Shown here: positions 1 to 4,557 of the stretch, piece by piece
How the letters are laid out: every line of letters begins with the position of its first letter
How positions within the stretch are numbered: position 1 is the stretch's first letter
DNA from: CANKBT01 sp038235705
GTDB lineage: Bacteria > Actinomycetota > Actinomycetes > Mycobacteriales > SCTD01
NCBI GenBank assembly: GCA_038235705.1
Contig: JBBSTR010000081.1
Location: 1-10,051, forward strand
DNA length: 10,051 nucleotides
Direction: 5' to 3'
The notes under the pieces: model-generated
What the model was told of the DNA's origin: nothing
The model's database searches: none
The model's input: only the letters and a program-made list of their open reading frames with translations
Translations under genes and position numbers: made by a program

Positions 1-159
1 CGTGTCCGTGGGGTCGACGGGCTCAGGGTCGTCGATGCCTCCGTCATGCCGACCCTGGTTCGTGGCAACACGAATGCGCCGACCATCATGATCGCCGAGC
101 GCGCGGCCGACCTGCTGCGCAGCCGCACCCGCCCGCGCCTGGCAACCCCCGTCGCCTGA
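1..159 (+). CDS. GMC family oxidoreductase, C-terminal end (partial)
   Basis: Only the last 52 codons are present; the gene begins before the window. The frame reads LRVVDASVMPT (residues 8-18 of the fragment), then GNTNAPTIMIAERAADLL (residues 22-39). This is the signature end of the GMC_oxred_C domain of glucose-methanol-choline oxidoreductases, FAD enzymes that oxidise alcohols. In this family the Asn of the GNTNAP stretch lies at the active site, and the ASVMP segment contacts the flavin. The stop is TGA at 157-159. After the motif there is a short basic tail (RSRTRPRLATPVA) with no further domain. Choline dehydrogenase-like is the usual label, but the substrate cannot be told from the tail. 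The gene faces an alcohol dehydrogenase on the other strand, and a hairpin separates the two ends. The family call is firm; the substrate is unknown. Confidence 0.93.
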   Translation, partial: RVRGVDGLRVVDASVMPTLVRGNTNAPTIMIAERAADLLRSRTRPRLATPVA

Positions 160-210
160 TCAGGTCGGGCCGACACCGCTGCTCCGCCGGCTGGAGTGGG
201 CCTCCTCCGC

Positions 211-260
211 GAACTGTGCACGCCCTGAGCCCGACGTGGGGCACTCAGCGTGCACGGTTC
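211..260. terminator. Long imperfect hairpin between convergent genes, possible bidirectional terminator
   Basis: The arms are GAACTGTGCACGC (211-223) and GCGTGCACGGTTC (248-260), which pair with one G-T-type mismatch. After a 2-nt bulge (CC, 224-225) the helix continues with TGAG (226-229) against CTCA (244-247), leaving a 14-nt GC-rich loop. It lies in the 125-bp gap between the stop of the GMC gene (159) and the stop of the dehydrogenase (285), where a terminator for both would be expected. There is no T-run on either side, so it would not be a canonical intrinsic terminator; many actinobacterial terminators lack one. A protein-binding palindrome is the alternative. Confidence 0.45.
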
Positions 261-284
261 GGCGGGTCGACTGTTCCGCGCGCG

Positions 285-1301
285 TCAGAAGCGGGTCACG
301 ACCTCCACGCCGGGGGAGCGACCCAGCTGGGCGAGCGCCTCTCCCGCCTCGTCCAGCGTCAGCTCGCGGCTCACGAGGTCCTGCGGCCGCAGCCTCCCGG
401 CCGCGATCAACGAGAGCATCGCCGGGTAGTCGCGCGCCGACATCCCGTGGCTCCCGAGCACCGACAGCTCCCGGCTGATCACCAGCTCCATCGGGACCTC
501 CGCCCGGCCGAGAGCGGGCGGCAGCAGGCCGACCTGTACGTGGCGGCCACGGGGCCTGAGCAGGCGGATCGAGGCGACGCAGGTTGCCACCGAACCGAGG
601 CAGTCGAGCGACAGGTGCGCGCCGCCGTCGGTCAGGTCCGCCACCCCGTGGGGCGTCGACACCGCGTGCTCGGCGCCCATCGCCAGCGCCCGGTCACGAG
701 CCCCCGCCGACGGGTCGACGGCCACGACCCGCGCTCCGCAAGCCACTGCCACCTGCACTGCCGACAGCCCGACCCCGCCGCACCCGAGCACGGCGACCCA
801 CTCGCCCGGCCGCACCCGGCCCACCGCGGTCACGGCACGGAAAGCGGTCGCGAACCGGCACCCCAGTGCGGCAGCGGCGACGAACGGCAGCTGGTCGGGG
901 AGCGCAACGAGGTTGACGTCCGCGGCCTCGAGCGCCACCAGCTCGGCGAACGAGCCCCAGTGCGTGAATCCCGGCTGGGTCTGTGCCAGGCACACCTGCT
1001 CGTCGCCGTGCCGGCACGGCTCGCACCGCCCGCAGCCACAGACGAACGGCACCGTCACCCGGTCGCCGACCGACCAGCGCTGCACCCGCGCGCCGACCGC
1101 GGCGACGGTCCCGGCCAGCTCGTGCCCCGGGACGTGCGGCAGCACGATGTCGTCGTCGTGGCCGGACCAGGCGTGCCAGTCGCTTCGGCAGACCCCGGTG
1201 GCGCCCACCGCCACCACGACCCCGTCCGGCGACGGGGTCGGGTCCGGCACCTCTCGCACCGTCAGCGGTCCACAGAAGGCCTCGAAAACCAGCGCACGCA
1301 C
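285..1301 (-). CDS. Zinc-dependent alcohol dehydrogenase (MDR superfamily)
   Basis: The 338-residue product has the usual length for a medium-chain zinc dehydrogenase, which oxidises an alcohol or reduces an aldehyde with a nicotinamide cofactor in the cytosol. The catalytic-zinc ligands are visible as C38 (GVCRSDWH), H60-E61 (PGHE) and C148. The structural zinc site has C90, C93, C96 and C104. The Rossmann motif GCGGVG is at 173-178, and D196 at the end of the second strand (VVAVDPSAG) suggests NAD rather than NADP. The start is GTG at 1299-1301, with GAGG 8 nt upstream (plus-strand 1310-1313), and MRALVFEAF is a typical family N-terminus. The DUF559 gene ends 63 bp upstream on the same strand, so co-transcription is possible but the two have no evident common role. 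The substrate is not determined. Confidence 0.95.
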   Translation of the reverse strand: MRALVFEAFCGPLTVREVPDPTPSPDGVVVAVGATGVCRSDWHAWSGHDDDIVLPHVPGHELAGTVAAVGARVQRWSVGDRVTVPFVCGCGRCEPCRHGDEQVCLAQTQPGFTHWGSFAELVALEAADVNLVALPDQLPFVAAAALGCRFATAFRAVTAVGRVRPGEWVAVLGCGGVGLSAVQVAVACGARVVAVDPSAGARDRALAMGAEHAVSTPHGVADLTDGGAHLSLDCLGSVATCVASIRLLRPRGRHVQVGLLPPALGRAEVPMELVISRELSVLGSHGMSARDYPAMLSLIAAGRLRPQDLVSRELTLDEAGEALAQLGRSPGVEVVTRF

Positions 1302-1364
1302 GCGGGCAGCCTCGCACGACCGGGCCTCCCGGGCTGCCGACGGGCGCGGCCGCCCACGGCTCGG

Positions 1365-2159
1365 TCACGCCGCAACCGTCCTCACCAGGCACCCACGGAC
1401 GGCAGCGACGACCAGCTGAGGCCGGCTGCGGATGTCCTCGTACGTGAAGCGCAGCACCCGCCACCCGAGCCTGACGAGGGCGTTGCTCCGTTCGCGGTCC
1501 CGGCGGTAGGCAGCGCGGTCGCTGTGAAACGCGAACCCGTCGACCTCGACCACCAGGCGTGCCGCCGGCCAGCAGAAGTCCGCACGGGCCACGAGCCGCC
1601 CGTCCGCGTCGCTGATCTCATGCTGCCGCAGTGGGCTCGGGAGCCCTGCCTCGAGGAACACCGCGGCAGCCAGGCTCTCCAGCACCGAGTCGGACAGCGG
1701 GCTCGCGAGACCGGCGACCAGACGCGCCCGGCCGGAGCCGGGGCCGTGCAGGCCAGCCAGTCCGGCGGCCAGCGCCGTCGGCGTCGACCGTCGTTGGCGC
1801 AGCGCCGAGTCGGCGACCGCGAGCCCGCCGGCCAGTGGGAGGGCCCGGGCCAGGTCGGCGACCGTACGCAGGACCGAGGTGACCGGTTGGCCACCGAGGA
1901 CCGTGCGGTCGCACGCGGGGACGTCCCGCCGGTGGACCTGCCAGCCGTCCGCCCGGCTTCGGCTGTGGCTGCGTGGAACCGTGACGTGCTCAAGACCAGG
2001 GTCAGCCAGCTCGAGACCGTGCAGGCGGGCTGCGGTCTCGTGGCTGAGAGTGGCCCGCGGCCCGAAGTGCTCCAGCACGACCGCCGCCGACACGACCGCA
2101 GGCGGCACGATGGCTGCGGCGGCCGGACCCGGGACGACCTGCTCGGCCTGGAATCGCAT
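1365..2159 (-). CDS. DUF559 nuclease-like protein with AbiEi-like N-terminal region
   Basis: The 264-residue product has two parts. Residues about 35-105 (LSHETAARLHGLEL, HVTVPRS, then PVTSVLRTVADLAR) resemble the N-terminal region of AbiEi-type (type IV toxin-antitoxin antitoxin-like) proteins. Residues about 185-245 form a DUF559 domain, related to Vsr and other PD-(D/E)XK nucleases: D194 in RADFCW, E205 and D207 in VVEVDG, then FHSDRAAYRRDRERSNAL and GWRVLRFTYEDI. The acidic residues expected for metal binding are intact. The frame is open further upstream to 2324, but I chose the ATG at 2157-2159: it has GGGAG 9 nt upstream (2169-2173), and the extra codons would cross the repeat region. 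No partner AbiEii toxin is adjacent. Such genes are common, often multicopy, in actinobacteria, and their role is unproven. Nuclease activity is inferred from the family. Confidence 0.85.
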   Translation of the reverse strand: MRFQAEQVVPGPAAAAIVPPAVVSAAVVLEHFGPRATLSHETAARLHGLELADPGLEHVTVPRSHSRSRADGWQVHRRDVPACDRTVLGGQPVTSVLRTVADLARALPLAGGLAVADSALRQRRSTPTALAAGLAGLHGPGSGRARLVAGLASPLSDSVLESLAAAVFLEAGLPSPLRQHEISDADGRLVARADFCWPAARLVVEVDGFAFHSDRAAYRRDRERSNALVRLGWRVLRFTYEDIRSRPQLVVAAVRGCLVRTVAA

Positions 2160-2195
2160 CCGACGATGCTCCCGCGCAGTCGGCCGGGCTGCGGG

Positions 2196-2204
2196 TTGTC
2201 CACA
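2196..2204 (+). promoter_or_regulatory. DnaA-box-like 9-mer
   Basis: The sequence TTGTCCACA matches the form of DnaA box favoured in high-GC actinobacteria. It lies 37 bp upstream of the DUF559 start codon. Only one copy is seen here, so it is not an origin. It may be a chance match or a site that ties the gene to DnaA; the function is not shown. Confidence 0.35.
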
Positions 2205-2224
2205 GCGCGTCTCGCGGTGCAGCT

Positions 2225-2235
2225 GCACACAGTGC
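2225..2235 (-). repeat. Flanking repeat copy, left (minus orientation)
   Basis: GCACACAGTGC here is the exact reverse complement of the 11-mer at 2399-2409, and its inner ten bases match both arms of the palindrome at 2303-2329. It overlaps another perfect palindrome, GTGCAGCTGCAC (2217-2228). Its centre is 86 bp from the centre of the middle palindrome. Confidence 0.8.
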
Positions 2236-2302
2236 TGGGTGCGGCCCGCCGTGGACGACGCATCCCCCCAGCTCAGGCGCGAAGACGACCTGGGTGCCCC
2301 GG

Positions 2303-2329
2303 GCACTGTGTGTCTGCGACACACAGTGC
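2303..2329. repeat. Perfect palindrome, 12-bp arms and 3-nt loop
   Basis: The left arm is GCACTGTGTGTC (2303-2314), the loop TGC (2315-2317) and the right arm GACACACAGTGC (2318-2329), with every base paired. It is symmetrical enough to be a dimeric repressor's operator, a cruciform or a transcript hairpin. No T-run follows, so an intrinsic terminator is unlikely. Both arms contain the GCACTGTGTG word that also occurs singly about 86-88 bp to each side. Confidence 0.9.
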
Positions 2330-2398
2330 TGCGTCCGCCGCCGATGCGGCGCGGCTGAAAGTCCAGGTCAGCGACGCGGGGGTCCTACGCAGCAGCGG

Positions 2399-2409
2399 GC
2401 ACTGTGTGC
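2399..2409 (+). repeat. Flanking repeat copy, right (plus orientation)
   Basis: GCACTGTGTGC is the inverted partner of 2225-2235. Its centre is 88 bp from the centre of the middle palindrome. It lies 83 bp before the rluA start, upstream of the likely promoter. The outer two copies together bound a 185-bp segment as 11-bp inverted repeats. I see no target-site duplication next to them. Confidence 0.8.
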
Positions 2410-2480
2410 ACGCGGGCGCGGCCAGGCCTTGGCGCGAGGCGTACCGCTGGCTGCTGCAGGACCGAGCCGGACCAGGCTGG

Positions 2481-2486
2481 CAGACT
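2481..2486 (+). promoter_or_regulatory. Possible -10 box for a leaderless rluA transcript
   Basis: CAGACT ends 6 nt before the rluA ATG, and no Shine-Dalgarno sequence is visible upstream of the start. That spacing fits a transcript beginning at or next to the start codon, a frequent actinobacterial arrangement. The first base departs from the T of TANNNT, and no clear -35 is seen. The call is weak alone, but the same layout appears at 4546 and 6321. Confidence 0.4.
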
Positions 2487-2492
2487 CATCCG

Positions 2493-3419
2493 ATGACCGT
2501 CCGAAGCGTGCCTGTCCCCGAGGGGCTCGACGGGCTGCGGATGGACGCCGCGCTGACCCGGCTGTTCGGCGTGTCCCGTACGACCGCCGTCGAGATCATC
2601 GAGACCGGCAGCGCCTTGCTCGACGGGCGAAAGCGAGGCAAGGGCGACCGGGTCTGGGAGGGCGGTCTGCTCGAGGTGACGCTGCCCGAGCCCGACACCG
2701 GCGAAAGACCGCCGCCGGAGCTGGTCGACGGGCTACGGGTCGTGCACGACGACGACGAGATCATCGTCGTCGACAAGCCGGTCGGTGTGGCGGCGCACCC
2801 GAGCCCAGGCTGGGAAGGTCCGACCGTGATCGGCGGGCTGGCCGCGGCCGGCTACCGGGTGAGCACCAGCGGCGCCGAGGAACGCCAGGGCGTCGTCCAC
2901 CGGCTCGACGTCGGCACGACCGGGCTGATGGTGGTGGCCAAGAGCGAGCGCGCCTACACGGTGCTCAAGGACGCGTTCCGACAGCGGACGGTGGACAAGC
3001 GCTACGCGACGCTCGTCCAGGGCCACCCCGACCCGTTGACCGGGACGGTGGACGCGCCGATCGACCGACACCCCAGCTCTTCGTACAAGTTCGCGGTCGT
3101 CGCCGGGGGCCGCCCGAGCGTCACGCACTACGAGACCGTCGAGGCGTTCCGGCACGCGACCCTGCTCGACGTGCACCTCGAGACCGGCCGTACGCACCAG
3201 ATCCGGGTGCACATGGCCGCGCTGAAGCACCCGTGCGTCGGCGACGTGCAGTACGGCGCCGACCCCACCCTCGCCAAGCGCCTCGGCCTCACGCGTCAGT
3301 GGCTGCACGCCGCGCGGCTGTCGTTCCACCACCCCGGCGACGGCGCGTGGGTCAGCTATGAGAGCCCGTTCCCGGCTGACCTGCAGGCGGCGCTGGACCG
3401 GGTCGCCGACCCGGCGTGA
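2493..3419 (+). CDS. rluA: RluA family pseudouridine synthase
   Basis: The 308-residue enzyme isomerises specific uridines in structured RNA, most likely 23S rRNA as RluD does, to pseudouridine. An N-terminal S4 RNA-binding domain spans about residues 10-62 (RMDAALTRLFGVSRTTAVEII, then LLDGR and GDRVWEGG). The catalytic domain follows: DDEIIVVDKPVGVAAHPS (87-104), HRLDVGTTGLMV (136-147) with catalytic Asp139, and GRTHQIRVHMAALKHPCVGD (232-251). The length and motif order are complete for the family. The frame is open far upstream, to 216, but that part is antisense to two real genes. The ATG at 2493 gives the expected N-terminus, MTVRSVPVPEGLDG. The stop overlaps the GTG of the next gene by 4 bp. 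lspA, a common upstream neighbour in actinobacteria, is missing. The family is certain; the exact target uridines are not. Confidence 0.95.
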   Translation: MTVRSVPVPEGLDGLRMDAALTRLFGVSRTTAVEIIETGSALLDGRKRGKGDRVWEGGLLEVTLPEPDTGERPPPELVDGLRVVHDDDEIIVVDKPVGVAAHPSPGWEGPTVIGGLAAAGYRVSTSGAEERQGVVHRLDVGTTGLMVVAKSERAYTVLKDAFRQRTVDKRYATLVQGHPDPLTGTVDAPIDRHPSSSYKFAVVAGGRPSVTHYETVEAFRHATLLDVHLETGRTHQIRVHMAALKHPCVGDVQYGADPTLAKRLGLTRQWLHAARLSFHHPGDGAWVSYESPFPADLQAALDRVADPA

Positions 3420-3850
3420 ACGAGGTCCGCCTCGCCCGGCCCGGGGACATGCCAGAGGTGCTCGCTCTCCGACACGCGGTCTTCGTGGTCGAGCAGCTTG
3501 TGCCGGTCGAGGAGGAGTACGACGCCCTCGACGGCACCTGCGAGCACGCCGTGGGCCGGGTCGACGGTGCCGTGCACGCCACCGGCCGACTGCTGGACCC
3601 GGTCGACGGGGTGGCGGTCGTCGGTCGCATGGCGGTTGCCGCCGAGGCTCGGGGGACCGGGCTCGGGGCCGCCGTGCTGGCGTTCCTCGAGCAGCGCGCG
3701 GCGGACCGGGGAGCGCACACCGTCGAGCTGCACGCGCAGACCCATGCGCTGGGTTTCTACGCCAAGCAGGGCTACGTCGCGTACGGCCCGCTCTATCTCG
3801 ACGCCGGCATCGAGCACCGTGACATGCGCAAGTCCGTCAGCGTCGTCTGA
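3416..3850 (+). CDS. GNAT family N-acetyltransferase (ElaA-like)
   Basis: The 144-residue product is a single GNAT domain, which transfers an acetyl group from acetyl-CoA to an amine. Motif A is clear: VVGRMAVAAEARGTGLGAAVL (start V68), with the pyrophosphate-binding R79-G80-x-G82-x-G84. Motif B is FYAKQGYVAYGPLY (about 114-127). The N-terminal part, LRHAVFVVEQ followed by a DG and EHAVG, resembles ElaA and related proteins. The GTG start at 3416-3418 overlaps the rluA stop in a GTGA junction with no separate ribosome-binding site, so translation is probably coupled to rluA. The 3' end overlaps the convergent DUF998 gene by 14 bp. Whether it acts on a ribosomal protein, another protein or a small molecule is not visible. 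Confidence 0.9.
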   Translation: MNEVRLARPGDMPEVLALRHAVFVVEQLVPVEEEYDALDGTCEHAVGRVDGAVHATGRLLDPVDGVAVVGRMAVAAEARGTGLGAAVLAFLEQRAADRGAHTVELHAQTHALGFYAKQGYVAYGPLYLDAGIEHRDMRKSVSVV

Positions 3851-4520
3851 TCGGCCGTCCCACGAACAGCAGGAGCAGCTGCACCGAGACCAGGAGCACC
3901 TGGACCCGCTGCGGCACCGAAGTGTTGACGGCAGGGAAGAACAGGATCTCGGTCGACTCGACAAGGGCCAGCACGACCGAGACCAGCCCGGCGACCAGCA
4001 CCGCCCAGGCGCTGCGCAGCTCGCCCCGCTGACGCAGGGCCCAGAAGGCGGGTGCGGGCATCACGACGATGCCGGTCACCGACAGGGTGCTGGCGACGTC
4101 GTGCCACCAGTCCTGACTGAAAGGCGGGCTGCCCGACAGGGCGTCGACCACGCAGCCGGGGTCCATGCCCGGTACGCAGTCCTCCCGGGCGAGCGCAGCG
4201 ACGACAAGGCCGACGGCGAACAGCGCGAGCAGCCCGACCGTGAGTCGTCCGGACCAGCCGGGGAGCGTCCGGCGCAGCGCCGGCAGCAGGCCGAGCAGCA
4301 GCAGCCCTGCGCTCGCGTCCCCGACCCGGAACACCCAGCTCCAGGGTTGATTCGCGGCTGACAACGCGCTGACCAGCGAGTTCGTCCACGGCAACCCGGT
4401 CTGCACGACGTGCTCGAGCAGGAAGTTCGCCTGCAGCACGGCGGCGAGCACCGCGACCGCGACTGCGACCCGGCTCAGCCCGGTGTTCGCGACGCGACGC
4501 GACAGCGACTGGGTGGACAT
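3837..4520 (-). CDS. DUF998-type integral membrane protein
   Basis: The 227-residue hydrophobic protein has about six predicted membrane helices, near residues 16-36, 68-84, 91-111, 141-162, 170-189 and 203-221. Between the third and fourth lies an extramembrane loop, REDCVPGMDPGC, with two cysteines (C115 and C123) that could form a disulfide. The helix number and this acidic cysteine loop fit the DUF998 family, whose function is unknown; I know of no catalytic motif. The ATG at 4518-4520 is preferred over the GTG just before it, because AGGA (4528-4531) is 7 nt from the ATG and only 4 from the GTG. It is divergent from the aminoacyl-PG synthase-like gene across 37 bp, so the two may share control. 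The C-terminus is basic (GRPIRRR). Confidence 0.72.
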   Translation of the reverse strand: MSTQSLSRRVANTGLSRVAVAVAVLAAVLQANFLLEHVVQTGLPWTNSLVSALSAANQPWSWVFRVGDASAGLLLLGLLPALRRTLPGWSGRLTVGLLALFAVGLVVAALAREDCVPGMDPGCVVDALSGSPPFSQDWWHDVASTLSVTGIVVMPAPAFWALRQRGELRSAWAVLVAGLVSVVLALVESTEILFFPAVNTSVPQRVQVLLVSVQLLLLFVGRPIRRR

Positions 4521-4545
4521 CACCTCATCCTGACACCACAGTCCC

Positions 4546-4551
4546 TAGGCT
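4546..4551 (+). promoter_or_regulatory. Probable -10 box, leaderless transcript
   Basis: TAGGCT matches TANNNT and ends 6 nt before the GTG start at 4558. There is no Shine-Dalgarno sequence between them, which fits a leaderless mRNA. CTGACA occurs at 4530-4535, but only 10 bp upstream of the box, too close for a normal -35. The box lies in the 37-bp space shared with the divergent DUF998 gene. Confidence 0.6.
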
Positions 4552-4557
4552 GCCTCT

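Larger units (their letters stand above)
2160..2492. other. 333-bp non-coding gap between DUF559 gene and rluA, with repeats
   Basis: This gap separates two divergent genes. Open frames cross it on both strands, but none shows a recognisable protein or a codon pattern like the neighbours. It contains a DnaA-box-like 9-mer, a 12-bp palindrome at 2217-2228, a long perfect palindrome at 2303-2329, and single copies of the same repeat word on either side. The last 80 bp before rluA look like a plain promoter region. I see no tRNA or recognisable riboswitch. Confidence 0.7.

Noticed and set aside
2196..2204. Replication origin
   Set aside because: A single DnaA-box-like 9-mer without a cluster, an AT-rich stretch or dnaA/dnaN neighbours does not make an origin.
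2160..2324. Upstream extension of the DUF559 protein by 55 codons
   Set aside because: The extension crosses the repeat cluster and the palindrome, has no conserved motif, and the ATG at 2159 has a good ribosome-binding site 9 nt upstream.
2303..2329. Intrinsic terminator
   Set aside because: The stem is strong but no T-run follows on either strand, and it lies between divergent starts, where no transcript is expected to end.
2217..2409. CRISPR array
   Set aside because: The repeats are short, in opposite orientations, include a self-paired copy and are about 86 bp apart, and no cas gene is near.
216..2492. Long open frame continuing upstream from rluA, about 760 extra codons
   Set aside because: It is antisense to the dehydrogenase and DUF559 genes, is rich in Arg/Pro/Gly/His as expected for a shadow frame in GC-rich DNA, has no recognisable domain, and the S4 domain of rluA begins properly after the ATG at 2493.
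1365..2492. Complete AbiE toxin-antitoxin system
   Set aside because: Only the AbiEi-like N-terminal resemblance is present; there is no AbiEii nucleotidyltransferase gene beside it.
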